Positions 10,859 through 23,106 of a DNA stretch of 64,000 nucleotides are shown in pieces. The position numbers and the translations under genes were made by a program. Within the stretch, counting starts at the first letter, position 1. Each line of letters starts with the position of its first letter. The notes beneath the pieces are model-generated. The model was not told the DNA's origin, searched no databases, and saw nothing but the letters and a program-made list of their open reading frames with translations. The stretch is from Erodium maritimum (lineage: Eukaryota; Streptophyta; Magnoliopsida; Geraniales; Geraniaceae), in assembly GCA_963921825.1 (NCBI GenBank), contig OY997594.1, positions 32,408,956 to 32,472,955 on the forward strand. Reading direction: 5' to 3'.

Positions 10859-13800
10859 TGTAATAACCACTCCCGGTCAACGCCAGTCAAACCTGCGAAA
10901 AACAGGAAAATTTAAAAAATTTGAGCAGACACTGAATTGAACAGGAATTGGACCCCGAGGGTCATACCAGACTTAAGTTGACCCCGTTATCGACCAAAGT
11001 GAGTTCCAGGGGACTCAGGGCAACTTTCTGATCGTTTTGGGAAATGTTGACTTTTCGTTGGAAAAGTCAACCGAGCGACGTTTTGGTCCATTCGAGGACC
11101 GTTTTGGATCCAAAAAGCTAAACCGTCGTCGCAGCGGTCTTAGTTGAGACATTTCCTTGTAGCACACCAAGTTTCGTATTTTCTTGGGAAAAGTGCCCGT
11201 TCGGGGCCCGAAACGTCTGTTTTTCGCGAATCTGATTGGATTTTAGCTGGTAGATATTTTCCATAAGGTGTGGGACCCACCTTGCCACTTGTCAAACAAG
11301 TGGTGGTGTTAGTTTTGGGGGGAAAATGAAGACCACATCCTTAAGGGTGGCCGACCACTTTGTGCAAAAAGAAAAAAAAATAGAAAAGGTGTTAGTTTGT
11401 AGAAAGAGAAAGAAGAGAGAAGAAAGGGAGAGAAGAAGAAGGGAGTTGGGAGGTTTGACCACTATTCACGCTCATCTCCACCCTTGGATCGTCTCAAGGC
11501 AAGAAGAAAGTGAACTCCCCTCGTTCTCCTCTACGGTATACACCGAACCGATTCTCGTTTTGATTAATTTTGGAAGTTAGGGTTTGTGTAAAACTATTAG
11601 TTTAAGGTGGTTTTGATGTTGGGGTATTTGTTGGAGACGTTTTGGAGGTGTTGGAGGGGAAAGAGGACGTTTTCCGGTGACCGAAGGTTCGGGAGGAGCT
11701 CCGGCCACCGTGGGTGGTGGCCGGCCGGCCATGGGTGGCTGGCCGAAGCTGGGACCAGCCACCACCATGGTGGCCGAGCCCCACTTTGAGCCCTAGGGCC
11801 CATGGCCAAGTGGGTCGGGTGGGGCCCACGTGCTCGGGTGCTCGGGTTTTAGTGTTCGGAAGGTTTAAAATGTTCTCTGGACCTTTTATCCTTAATCGAA
11901 TCAAAAATTGGAATTAAATTGGAGAAGTTGTAATTAACGGGTTTTGGAAAATTTAAACGTTAATTAATTGACTTAGAAGTCGGAATTCGATTCGGGCAAG
12001 TACATTGGGACCCTTGAATTGTTCTAAGACCGTGGAAACGAAAACGGGAATTTTTAGAGCCCCAGAAGAGCATTTACAAAACCCGGGCAGATTCGCCATG
12101 TCGGGCGAATTGGCCTTGACGGGTCCCTTATCGACAATGTCGAGTATTTGGGGAGTTTGGGAGTGATCGACATTGTCGGGGTTAATATCGACAATGTCGA
12201 GTATTTTCAGTTGTTAAGTGCCTTTAAATTGTGTTCTTTTAGATCGTGCCACAGACCGAGGCAAGGGAAAGCTGTGTGAGTGACTGAGATCATCACCGGA
12301 GCTCGTGGTTGGCTTTTGGGAGAACACGCACGAGATAGGGAAAAGTAGCCGGATCTCGGCCCTGACTAGGGAAAGTTAACAGTAGAATTGCATGTGACAC
12401 CGGGGTGTCGTGGGTTGAGTAGGTTTATTTAAATATTAGAAAAAGCATGATACGGGATTGTAGCGATTATTGGAAATGCATGTGACACTTAGTAGTGTCG
12501 TAGGAGCAGAGAACTTAGCGTTATTAGAATTACTGGAGGCATAGGACCATGCCCGGAGGTTGTTTTTGAACTTAGCGATATTAGGAGTACTGGAGGCATA
12601 TGACCATGCCCGGAGGTTGATTGAGAAACTGTTGATATTAGGACTGTTGGAGGCTTTGGTTAAGCCGGAGGTTGATTGATCTTTTGGTGTTTTGGGTGGC
12701 CTTGAGAGCCCGTGTATTATTATCGAGTTTTGGGTGGCCTTGAGAGCCCGTGTACTAAGGTTGGTGTCTTGGCTGGCCCGACCGAGTTACAGTCTCGGGG
12801 GAGGGGGGGGGGGTTGCAAGTATTCTTTGGCTGGCTTACGAGTTAGAGTCTCGGTAAGTCGCAAGCGTGGTCTATCGTTGAGTTTTGGGTGGCCATGAGT
12901 GCCCGTAGGGTTGTTAAACCCGTGTCTTTACCTTTGGCGTTTTGGATGGCCATGAGTGCATGTGGGGTTGTGAACCCGTGTCTTTACTATGGGTGGTTAG
13001 AGTGGCCGTGAGTGCCTGTGGGGCGGTTGATTCCGTGTTGTAGTGTTGGTGTGTCTTGGGAGGCCGTGAGTGCCTGTGTTTGTGATTGTGGTTACTTGAG
13101 GTTGGGGGCCCGCTTCATGAAACGGGGGTCCACGATCACACGCGTCTGCATGTTCAAACGGGATAGGGGGCCCGCCCGCCAATAAAGGGGTCCTGGGCGC
13201 GCGTGTGTGGTTTTGGTTTGTGAGCATACTTTGGTTGGCTTACGAGTTAGAGTCTTGGTAAGTTGTAAGCATTCTTTGGCTGGCTTACGAGTTAGAGTCT
13301 CGGTAAGTTGCAAGCATTTTCTGGCTGGCTTACGAGTTAGAGTCTCGGTAAGTTGCAAGCATTCTTGGGTTGGCCTGACCGAGTTAGAGTCTCGGGAGGG
13401 TGTGAGCGTTCTTGGCAGTTGGTTTGCGATCCTTTGTGATCTTATTTGGTGTGCGATCCTTTGTGATCTTGAGTGTTGCGTGATGGTCTTTTGAGTCCTT
13501 GGAAGAGGTCGTGATCGTCGTGTCGGGTCTACTTTACGTGTCAGGGTGTTGAGTTGGTCAGGGAAGGCAACAGTGGGTGTATGTTCAGTCAGAGTACTTG
13601 GGTTGGGGATGGTGTTCCCCGGTGTTGAGTTGTTGTTGGTGTTACCTGCTTTGTCTGCTAATTATGCCATAGTTAGTCTGTTATCCGTGGTGGTGAGCGA
13701 ACGCTCACCCCTAGCTGCTTTTCCTATAGAGACTGTTCGTGGGACGGACTAGGTGAGCTCTCGAAGCTTGTGGAGCTAGGAGCGGAGTCCGGGTTTTGTC

Positions 13801-13985
13801 TTTTGAGTCTAGTGACGGGATACCTTGTACTTTTGTCCACGTGTTGGGACGTATTTTAAGTTGTAAATATTATTTTGTTGAACAATTGGTGATTTTAAAG
13901 TGATCTTTAAAAATGGTTTCAAAAGTGTTTATTATTTTTAAAACGTTCGCGTCCCGAGTTTGTTTACTGAAATTGGGGCGTGACA
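10859..13985 (+). mobile_element. Gypsy solo LTR (family G1), plus orientation
   Basis: Begins TGTAATAACCACTCCCGG and ends ttggggcgtgaca, with TG...CA termini. It is the inverted counterpart of 4072-6925 but about 270 bases longer. No primer-binding site follows and no polypurine tract precedes it, so it is solo. Reading across it, the flanks rejoin into repeat R when compared with 26640-26700. I could not see a clean TSD (left ctaat, right aaaat), so the duplication is mutated or lost. It contains minisatellites and a poly-G run (about 12787-12812). Confidence 0.87.
13222..13400. repeat. About 48-bp minisatellite in the plus-strand solo LTR
   Basis: Copies of ggcttacgagttagagtctcggtaagttgcaagcattctt and close variants, four in a row, with a further isolated copy near 12830. 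It is homologous to the 4513-4757 array. Confidence 0.8.
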
Positions 13986-14539
13986 AAAATCAATGATAAA
14001 TTGGGTTTAAATCTTGACTAGAGATAACTAGGTTAACACAATTTCAATAACTATAGGTTTTGTACTAAAAGCTAAAAATTATCGGAGAACTTAAAACTTT
14101 GGGTCTTCCTACATCTAGTTCGGGAGAACTATGTGGTTTGATTCCATTAGGGTCCTAAATTGTCGAGCAAAATTAGGACTAGATTAGAGATAGTTCGTTA
14201 CCCTTTCAAATTAGACAACTTCACAATACTTATCGGTGTTCAATACGTTGAAATGGTCTCTATGAACCAATACCTTAGACTACCTTTTTCTCTGGTTTGA
14301 ACACTTAGTCCTATTCTCCCGAATACTTTATTTATATTTCAAATACTGTTTACTTATGCATGATAATTAAACCAGAACCATTTTATTCACGAAACAGCTT
14401 AAATAACAACTTTGAATAGAAATTGTTTGTCTTGTGCTCCTTTGGGTTCGATAATCCGAAACTAAAATCTCGAATACAATTTGACGATCGGTACGCTTGC
14501 GATGCCCTATCATGTTCTAAAAACACAGGGCGTCACTTT
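13986..14539 (+). repeat. Dispersed repeat R, right part
   Basis: Continues after the solo LTR (aaaatcaatgataaattggg, then agagataactaggttaacac). It matches the complement of 26400-26700, including the phrase about an intron-like ctagttatccca. No ORF of note. Confidence 0.55.
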
Positions 14540-16010
14540 GCATCAAATTATCCAAGATGACATTGATAAAGTTTTTTCTTCAAGGAGTTCAATTGGGAAA
14601 TTCTAGCCCCAATGTCTCATCTGCAAATTTGCAAATGACAATTTTATTTTTATCAAAGCCAATCTTGTTCAAGTTAGTAATTTAAAGTCATCTCTTAAAG
14701 CCTTTCAACTTGCGTCTAGCTTTAAAATCAATCTCCAAAAATCAAATGTGGTATTATTAAATCCTAATAATGTGGTTTCTGTGGAACACATTCTTGAAAT
14801 TTTAGGCTGTATCTCCTCTACCTTTCCTATAGACTATTTTAGTTTAAAGTTAAGATCAGATGCAAGGAGACTGAATTTTGGGCTTCTATTATTACCAGAT
14901 ATAAGAAGTGTCCGTGACTTTGGCACGCTAAGTTTCAATCTCTAGGAGGTAGAGTTATTTTAATCAAGTCATTTCTAGCAAGCCAAGCTTTATATTACAT
15001 ATCACTCTAGAGGGCTTTTTTGGGGTTAGTTAGAGAACTTCAGAGGTGGCAGAGAAGGATCTATCGAAGGGTACTATGACAGGAAGAGTCTTATCAAAGG
15101 TTGCTTGGAATAAAGTCTGCAGGCCTCTTGAGAGTGGAGGGTTGGGGTTAAAGAGCTTGTGGAACATGAACAAAGCTCTATTATCCAAGTGGTGGTGGTG
15201 GTGATTTGTACCTGAAGATAAATCCCCCTAGAAACAGGTAATCTATCAAAAGTATGGTTGGGAATGCATATAATCTATCTAAACTCACAATTACTAGTTC
15301 TTAGTCTCTGGTTCATCATATGTTGTCTCTATTGACAAAAAGAAAGTTTCTTTTTTGGCTTATTTGGGGCTTTAGTATTGTCTTGGTCTATTGGCAATAG
15401 TAAAAGGCTCATCTTCTAGGAAGATACTTGGTTGTAATGTGGCATCTTTAAATTCAAATTTGGGAGAATTTTTATTCTAGTAGTGAATAAAGGTGGAAGG
15501 ATTGTTGATTTCTAGGTGGATGGTGACTAGCTATTGAAGCTGAGGAGGAGCCCTAGGGGCTGGAAAGATAGAAAGGCTAGAAAATTAAAAATATGTCTAT
15601 CTATTTTCACTCTGCAAGAAGACAAAGAGGACTCCTTCTCTTAGATTCCAAACTCAAAAGGATTCTCAGTTAGCCCCAAGCAAACCATATAGTTAAATGA
15701 TCTCATTTTCTTTTGACCCCATTCTTACCTCCCAAATTTCTGACTTCTTCTGATTGTCTTGTCATGAAGTTATACCTTATGAGTGTTTATTGGATGCAAG
15801 AGGTTTAAATGTCTCTAGATTAGATTATGTGCTCTTTCTGCAATGTGGACCTTGAGGATGCAAATCATGTCCTTCTAACCCTTAGGTGGTCTTCGCTTAT
15901 CTAGGGATTGGTGTTGGAGTGGTGGAACATCAAATGATGTTGCCTTAGGATGATACTGCTCTTGTATCCTCTTGGTTGAGCTAGAATCAAGGGTTCTCTA
16001 TTCTGGAAAC
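14540..16010 (+). pseudogene. LINE ORF2 relic: reverse transcriptase C-terminus and zf-RVT
   Basis: Pieces of a plant L1-type ORF2 in shifting frames. The catalytic box reads FANDNFIF near 14620-14665 where FADD is expected, so the first Asp is Asn. It is followed by ANLVQVSNLKSSLKAF and LNPNNV (14640-14770). A later segment reads like SFLAS..LYYISL, then ESGGLGLKSLWNMNKALLSKW (about 15130-15200). Near 15830-15910 a cysteine/histidine motif (CSFCNVDLEDANHVLL) marks the zf-RVT domain of plant LINEs. Many stops and frameshifts show it is old. Gypsy-2 interrupts it at 16010 and it resumes at 25938. Confidence 0.8.
16006..16010. repeat. Target-site duplication GAAAC (left copy) of Gypsy-2
   Basis: gaaac before the 5' LTR is repeated exactly at 25933-25937 after the 3' LTR. 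This confirms the element limits. Confidence 0.88.
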
Positions 16011-18544
16011 TGTAAGAACCGCCGCCAGTCGATCCCGGTCGAACCGGTGATTTTTGGCAAAATTTGACTTTCGGCCGGAAAAGTCAACAGATGACTCCGG
16101 GAGTCAATCGGGACCCTTTCGGGACCCAAAAAGCTTAGTCGTTGTTACGGTTAGCTTAGTTGAGTCGTTTCCATTCGAAAAAAGGGTCTTCGTGGAAAAA
16201 GTCAAATTTGGTCAAATGGGGGCTCGAATCGGGTTTTTTATCGAATAAAATAAGTGAGCTAGGAATTTTGGTTGGACGTGGACCCCACAAGGGAATTTTA
16301 AATTTAAATAATTGGAGGAGAGAAAAAATAGGTGGGAAAGGTCTAGTTTACCCTCGCTTTTACCTAATTTGTGGAAACATGGAAAATGCTTTTTGGCTCC
16401 ACCCTTTTTTGGATAAAACCCACATGTGAATAAAATATTCACCATTTACACCCCAAATCCGAAAATTGTAGAGAGAGAAGCTCTCTTGAACTCCATTGTT
16501 GCTCAAGGAAGAGGAAGAAGAGGAAGAAGAAGAGGAAGGGGCTTTTGATGAAACTTGTTGGATTAAGGACCTAAAGCACATTTGGAACGAATTTGGAGAA
16601 AAAGGGAAATTTTCCGACGACCGGAGGCTCGCCGGAGGACCGGCCACGGGTGCTGGAGTTTTGGAACACGAGTTGGGCACCTCGGGACCCGTGCATCGGG
16701 GGTCGTACACCGAGAACCGTGCACTCGGGTCTCGGGTGTACGAAGCCCGGTTGTTCGTTAATTTCGTGCTTAAAACTGTTTAAATTGAAAAAGGGCGAAT
16801 TGTTGGTTTAATTTCTGTTTTCGTCACTTTAAATCAATGTTCGAATCGTTATTAATTTATCGTGTTCCATGTTAATTTAGAGTCCGGCTTCGTTCATGGA
16901 AGAGGTGATTAGCCAAGGTCGTCAGCGCAAGTTTGGATAGCGTTCGAGGTAGGGAAGAGTAGTAAACTCCACCTTTAATTTAAAGAATGCTAATAGTATG
17001 TTATAGGATGATAATAACCGGAAAGGTCCTAGTTTGTATATAAGATATGATTCACTAGATTAACCGCTTTCAATTACGATAAGAGCCGGAAGAGTCTTAG
17101 TATGCATATAGGATGTGATTCACTAGTTTAACCGCTTTTAAGTATTGGGAATTGCCGTGCTGGTAGAATTGTCATGTCGAGCCTTAGGATTGATTGTTGA
17201 TTGTGCTTGATTGTAGTCTTTAGTCCTTAAACGTTGATGCATGTTATCTTCTTTGATTACTTTAAGAGTCACAAAATGCCTTACGAATTATGATGAATGT
17301 GATACGAATGGTTGTTCGTGATATGATTGGTTGGATGAATGTGATGAATGTAATAGTGAATGTTGACTTGTGTTATGATCGAGTGAATGATAGACCGATG
17401 TGGTGTGTTCGGTAAGTATGTTGGTAAGCTATGACGATGCGACAAGATTGGTTTGGTATGTTGAATTGATATGGTTGGTATTTCGCGATGTGGTGTATTG
17501 TTGCTTGCCCCGATGCTTAGTGTTCCAGGAAGACATCTAGACCGAGGAGCATTCTGGTACGCTGTATGTGTTTTCATCCCGATGCTTAGTGTTCCGGGAA
17601 GATATCCGACTGAGGTGTATGCCGGTCCGGTATGTTTATTATGTGGCTTTACCCCGATGCTTTGTGTTCTTGTAAGATATCCAGACCGAGGGACATTCCG
17701 ACGATGTATATTGTTTCACCCCGATGCTCTGTGTTCCGGGAAGACATCTACACCGAGGGATATTCCTGTATGATGTAACCGTTTCACCCCGATGCTTTAT
17801 GTTCCGGGAAGATATCCAGGCCGATGTGTGTTCCGGTACGATATATTCATTAAGTTGTGCGTGATGTTTGAATTGTCTTGAATATTTGTCTTATGCTTGT
17901 GTGTTCTGGATCTGTTGACGTTTGCAGCGGTCTTGGTAGCATCATGTTCCGTTGTTTGCATGTCTCCTCAGTTCAATGCTTTATGGATCGGTTCTTGTGG
18001 TATGATTATCTTACATTTCGGTTGTCACGGTTACCTGTCTTGAGTTGTGTGGCATCGGATCTGGGTAACGTTCGTAGTGGTCTTAGTAGTTTAATTGTAC
18101 CGTTGTTCGAGTGTTCCGTTAGTTGGATGTCCTTATCAATATCATTGTGTCCTTGTCGGTTTCTATTTACATTATCAGTTTTTAGTAAGCTTTATTAATC
18201 GAGAATTTTTGGTGTTGGAGCGGGAGTCTTTCTTCCCTTTACTACTTTTTCATACTGAGCGTAAGCTCACCCCCTTTGTTTTACAGGTTTCGTTGATGAG
18301 TTTGCTTAGAGGACGTCTCAGGGCTTAGGAGCTCATTGAGGGTCCGAGTTGTTTTACTTCTTAGAGACGTACTTCCAGTTTCGGATTAAACTTTGTCCTT
18401 ACTTTATTTGGATATTGAATTTGAACGTTGATTTTCAAACATTTATTCTGAGATTCTTGTTAATTAAATTTGGTTTTATTGTTATTTATTTATCTTTCTA
18501 GTTCACATCTCGAGTCTAGTCAAAACCGGATTTGGGGCGTGACA
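16011..18544 (+). mobile_element. Gypsy-2 5' LTR
   Basis: TGTAAGAACCGCC ... TTGGGGCGTGACA, 2,534 bases, followed by a primer-binding site. It pairs with the LTR at 23107-25932. Compared with the 3' LTR it lacks about 290 bases after ttgctcaaggaaga (near 16510) and has a purine-rich gaggaagaa tract in their place. The tandem array at 17508-17850 lies in its second half. Confidence 0.95.
17508..17850. repeat. 67-75 bp tandem array in the Gypsy-2 5' LTR
   Basis: Five copies with core ccccgatgct(t/c)(a/t)(g/t)tgttc and gaagA(c/t)ATC(t/c)a(g/c)aCCGA. The cgatgc motif starts at 17511, 17580, 17655, 17722 and 17790. Confidence 0.88.
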
Positions 18545-18547
18545 ATT

Positions 18548-18560
18548 TGGTATCAGAGCC
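18548..18560 (+). other. Primer-binding site, initiator-Met tRNA type
   Basis: tggtatcagagcc three bases after the LTR end, complementary to the 3' end of plant initiator tRNA-Met. It fixes the orientation and the 5' LTR boundary. Confidence 0.93.
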
Positions 18561-19511
18561 TGGTTTTTCAAAACCTCGGACCGTACGTCAATTAGGTGGG
18601 TAGAGTTAGGTTGTTAAGGTTCTAGTGTTTGGTTGCGTAATCGGAAATGTCTTAAGCGTAGATCTGAGACGACAAGAGTCTCGGGTAGTGAACTACTTGT
18701 TTGAGTCTTGCTTGATATTGTGTTATGTTGTGTGCCTTGGTTGAACTGTTGTGCCGATCGGTTGAGATCGAGGTTGGGTTAGCAAGCGGTGCTAGGTGCA
18801 GTTTATGTTGTGGTTGTTGATTGATCGTTATGTGGGTTGCCACCTTGGTCGGCCGTTGAGTGATTGGTTGGATCGAAATGTTGACTTGGCCGGGTGGTAA
18901 TCGAGTAATTACCGAGACCCGAGATGTGTAACTGCAATGTTTTGATGTGTCCTATGTTGTGCTGAATGCTTTGTGCGGTTTGTTTATTTAATGTCCCGCT
19001 TAAGCGGATGGTTAGTGGAATTTACGAAGGGGTCATGCCCAAATTTCCGCAAAACCGAAGTGTTTGTACTATCACGGGGTGACTCAGGGGCGCCACTGTA
19101 GTAGAACGTGATAGGGGAATGTCAAGTGGTTACAACGAGATTCGGGGACACCTGAGTCGGGTTGTAACGACGCGATATCGACATGAATGTTGTGATAGGA
19201 AGAGAAAGGTGTTGAGAACCTATGGAAATGAGTCAGTGCGGAGAATCTGTGAAATTGTTGCATGATGTGAACGGTATACTGTGTAACTTGGTTGACACTA
19301 TGACTCCCGTGGGAGATGGTTGAATAGTGTGATTGATTCTGTGAGACGCACAAATGTGCAGACTTCTCTGATTCTATGAACTAATCTATTACTATACTAA
19401 GACTAAGTATGTTGTTGGTCCGAGTATGACCCTTGTGAAACGTGTGTGAATGTTACTGTTTATAAGCGAGCCGCTTTGTCAAAACTAAGAAACTGAACAT
19501 GTGCGTTATCC
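18561..19511 (+). other. Gypsy-2 untranslated leader
   Basis: About 950 bases between the primer-binding site and gag with no convincing ORF. This is a normal leader for this kind of element. Confidence 0.7.
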
Positions 19512-19529
19512 GTGCAGAGGATATACGAC

Positions 19530-21021
19530 ATGACACCTGCCTACGTACCGCGAGGCACTAGGAGTCGCCCAGCTAGATGCCAGGGGCAGCCACCTGCCAT
19601 TGAGCAGGCAGGGACAGTGAGTGCCCATGGTGCTTCCTCCGAGGAGCACGAGAGAGATGAGGTTGGACCGTCAGGGCTACCACCCAGAGGTCCTCCGGTC
19701 GTAGAGTCGACCCAGGCGACCCCTCTAGAGGAGGTGGTTCGCGCAGTTCTCGCGGCGATCAACGCTCAGAGGGAGACTACAGCACCAACACCAGAGACTG
19801 TGTCAGCTGCCACTACAGCTACTGCTGTAAGGCCGAGTCAAGCCGATAGCTACAGAACCCAGGCGATGCGAGACTTTCGCAGGCTGGGTACACCTATCTT
19901 TTCCGGGGAGCCAGACTCCGAGGCAACCGAGAGATGGCTGGAGCGGATTACCCGTGACCTGGACACATCGGGGATACGAGATGGTAGCATGAGAGTATCT
20001 TTTGCGGCGTTCCAGATGGAGGGGGACGCATACTATTGGTGGCAGCGCGAGCAGGCACGAGTAGGGGACGAATTTACGCTGTTTGGACAACGGTTTCTGG
20101 AGCAGTACTTCCCATAGTCGGTATTGGATGACAGGCACCAGCAGTTCCTGGAACTGCGACAAGAGGGTATGACAGTCTCCGAGTACGAGGCGAGGTTCAC
20201 CTCCTTGTACCGTTTTGCCTCAGAGATGGTACAGACTGAGACTCACTGCTGTAGACGGTTTGAGGGAGGACTTCGCCCTGCGATTGCGAACCGAGTCGCT
20301 GTTATGAGGACCCATATACTCTAACCTGGTGGATCCGGCACTGACGGTGAAGCGACACCTTCGTGAGACAGCCAGAGTCATGGAGAGAAGGCCGAGACCG
20401 AGCGGGTTCTTAGGGCCGTCTAAGGGTCGCGATCCGCGGAGGAAAAGGACCTCATGATCGTTCCGGCCACAAGCCCAGTCTAGTGGGATGCGACGGGTCG
20501 GAGCGGTAGCGTCCGTTGGACCTGCCTCGTTAGCGCAGTTTTGCCCCCAGTGCAGACAGTTGGGTCATCTGAGCCGAGATTGCCCGATGAGCAGTGGACC
20601 TACACACCGCCCAGCGGGTCGTCCGACGAGAGTCGAGGAGGGACCGCGTACCGTTGTGAGGACATGCTACCACTACGGCCGACCTGGACACATCTCCACC
20701 GTGTGTCCCGACCTGGTTGGAGGAGTGTCAGCGCATCGACCATAGCAGACCCAACCTAGCCAGGCATCTTCGTTTCGCCCACTCCAGGCTCAGGTTCCGA
20801 GAGCCCCACGGCGGGCAGCGGATATGCCAGTGCAGAGATATCAGCAGAGGGCTCCACAGCCGATGACCCTTCCACCACCACCGAGAGGAGGACCCAGGCA
20901 CCGCAAGGACGAGTTTACGCGATCGATGGGTCCTGAGCTGAGAGACATGATCCCAATCATGAGATCATTCAGGGTACGCGCTCACCATATATATTTGAGT
21001 ACTGTTTTATTTGTTACTTGA
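19530..21021 (+). pseudogene. Gypsy-2 gag relic
   Basis: Capsid-type protein of a Ty3/gypsy element. I take the start at 19530 (MTPAYVPRGTRSRP), six codons into the open frame. The retrotransposon gag domain follows (EATERWLERITRDL, then GDAYYWWQREQA). The frame is cut by TAG at 20115-20117 and resumes in the same frame (FLELRQEGMTVSEYEARF), then stops again near 20322. After a frameshift come two zinc knuckles: CPQCRQLGHLSRDC is intact, while the second (CYHYGRPGHISTVC) has Tyr for its second Cys. The tail PPPPRGGP matches the gag end of Gypsy-3 at 35907-35950, so the two are close relatives. The protein would have packaged element RNA; this copy cannot make full-length gag. Confidence 0.9.
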
Positions 21022-22680
21022 GTACCCGCTTGTTCATTTCTTCGTGGTCGCTTTATGCCGGAATGAAAATTAGAACCGTTAAGCCCACCCCGTGCCTTAG
21101 CACGCAGGCTGGGGTGTTGTAGTACCGACTCGTGTCAGTCGTGAGTTTGGAAGTAGGGTAACAGACCGTCTTGTCTTAAAGACCTTTCCGTACTAGAATT
21201 TTCTGTCCCTCATTCGAGCGTGATGAGAGAGTTACGGGAATCGAATCGTGAGATATCAAGCGTTCATCGATTGTTATCAGTGACGAGTGCCCGAGCAGCG
21301 AAGAGCTGCAGCAATACCAGTACACAGTCAGATAGGTCAAAAGAGGTGACCGAGTGACGATGAGATCAGAGTAGCGCAACGGAAGCGCGGTGGGCCCATA
21401 ACCCACATGCGTCGCACTTTCTCGTTTTCTTCCAACCTTACGGAGATTTTAGGCCTTAGAGTAGAGCCTTTGAGACGCCCTTTATGTCTTGACACCCCGG
21501 TTACGGGTGAAGAGATGGACGAGTGTGTGTCGTACGTGTAAGATTAGAGTAGTGTACGTTTCCCTAAGGTTCTTCCCAGAGGAGTTGATCGGATTGCCGC
21601 CAGTTCACAAGGTCGTACTCGGAATCGACCTGAGGCCAGAGACGACGCTGACATCCTTAGACCGTGCAGATTCGTGCCAGCAGAGTTGACCGAACCGAAA
21701 TGTCAGTTCGAAGAGCCAGAGAAAAGGGGTACTTGTCCGAGCGCATCGCCGTGAAGAACGCAGCACGCTTCATGAAGGAAATGATGGAGCGCTGAGGAGG
21801 CAGGTAGACCACCGGAAGCTGGACCGGATCACGATGAAGGACCGATACTCAATGCCGACGCGACTGAGCTTTAGAAGGAATTGTCAACAGCGGCGATACC
21901 GAAGATCGTGATCAGGCAGCGGATCGAGGAGAGTGTTCGTGCCGCATAGTAGTAGAGAAGACGTATTACGAGAATCACACCATTCACGCCTTACGGTACA
22001 TGCGGCTAGCACCGAGAGGTACAACGACATCAGGCGACCTTCCCGGTGGAGCAGGATGCGGAGAGCGAGAGCCGAGTTCGTACAGAGGCGTATCTTTTGA
22101 CAACAAGGGAAGAACGAATGCCAGCATCCCGCGTGGACTAGTACAACCACTAACACTACGCCATAGAAGTGAGAGGACCTCACGTTAGAATCCAAAAACA
22201 ACTAGCCGGGTACGACTACCACAAAGCTTCCATGCCAGTAACAAGATGGCACCGAACGAAGCATTGTATGGTAGGTCGGGTCAATTTCCCATGCAGGGCA
22301 CAAATGAGAGTTAAGAGTTGACCATTGCTGATCCTGAGTTGTTCGAGAGACGATTGAATGAACCACGCAGAGTCAGCGTGGAAGCGCGAGGTTAAGGTGC
22401 GCGTAAAGTACCTTAAACAATTCAAATCCTTAAAATTACACGGCTTATAGGGTGCTCTTTAATGTGGTGGCATGGTTGAAACGACCTATAAATTGGTTCA
22501 ATTGGTAGTTTGTGAGAAAGTGGCGACGACAAGTGCAATATCACAGTTTGGGTAAACTTCGATGATCGTTCATGGTTGTGTGTTATTTCCTTGTATTTTT
22601 GTGTGTGGTTGGTCGTGACCTATTCGTGTTTGAGCTCCAGTATGAAGTGTACGGGTAACGGTTACTAAGAGGACAATTTA
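21022..22680 (+). pseudogene. Gypsy-2 pol scraps, most of pol missing
   Basis: Only scattered pieces remain. FFPEELIGLPPVHKVVLGIDL at about 21565-21630 is the linker just before gypsy reverse transcriptase. MAPNEALYGR at about 22247-22276 is the end of the integrase core. Protease, the RT palm, RNase H and most of integrase cannot be read. About 1.6 kb stands where at least 3 kb of pol is expected, so large internal deletions have occurred. If this copy ever moved in this state it needed proteins from a relative. Confidence 0.7.
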
Positions 22681-23090
22681 GGAGATGTGTTTATGTGATG
22701 GTCCCGACTTCGTTCGATTTACGAAGTATTCCGGTATAGGATATCTATACCGATGTTGTGTGTTCCGATGTGATACCTATACCGATGGGAAATTCCAGTA
22801 TAGGATATCTAGACCGGTGTTGTTTGTGGCGGTACGATATCTATACCGATGGAGGATCTCTGTATAGGATATCTAGACTGGTACCTTGTGTTCCTTTGTG
22901 TTGGTAATAATCGAATGGGTGTATTTACTCGGGATTCTTTGAGTTTTGATATGAGTGGTTACATTGTGAAATTGGGAACTGTTGAGTAAGACTGTTTTTC
23001 ACCGCCGAGTACGACGTTTGAGGAGGTAGTGTGATCAAGGGTGGTACGGTTAAGTGAAGCGCATCGTTCTAAATTTCGAGGATGAAATTC
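22681..23090 (+). repeat. Gypsy-2 3' untranslated region with short tandem repeats
   Basis: Between 22725 and 22890 the phrase (g)gatatct(a)(t/g)accg with spacer recurs about five times (for example tataggatatctataccgatg and tataggatatctagaccggtg). The same core appears in the LTR arrays at 17508-17850 and 24878-25210. Confidence 0.7.
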
Positions 23091-23106
23091 TTTTAAGGGG
23101 GTAGAC
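23091..23106 (+). other. Polypurine tract of Gypsy-2
   Basis: ttttaagggggtagac directly before the 3' LTR start TGTAAGAACC at 23107. Confidence 0.88.

Noticed and set aside
4072..13985. Inverted G1 LTRs as ends of one large composite element
   Set aside because: LTRs of one element are direct, not inverted, repeats, and the left one has its own complete TSD.
17508..17850. Regularly spaced repeats resembling an array
   Set aside because: Unit and spacer are both repeated and of variable length inside an LTR, in plant DNA; this is a minisatellite, not CRISPR.
18548..18560. tRNA-like sequence tggtatcagagcc (also at 37640)
   Set aside because: Only the primer-binding complement of the tRNA 3' end is present; there is no cloverleaf.
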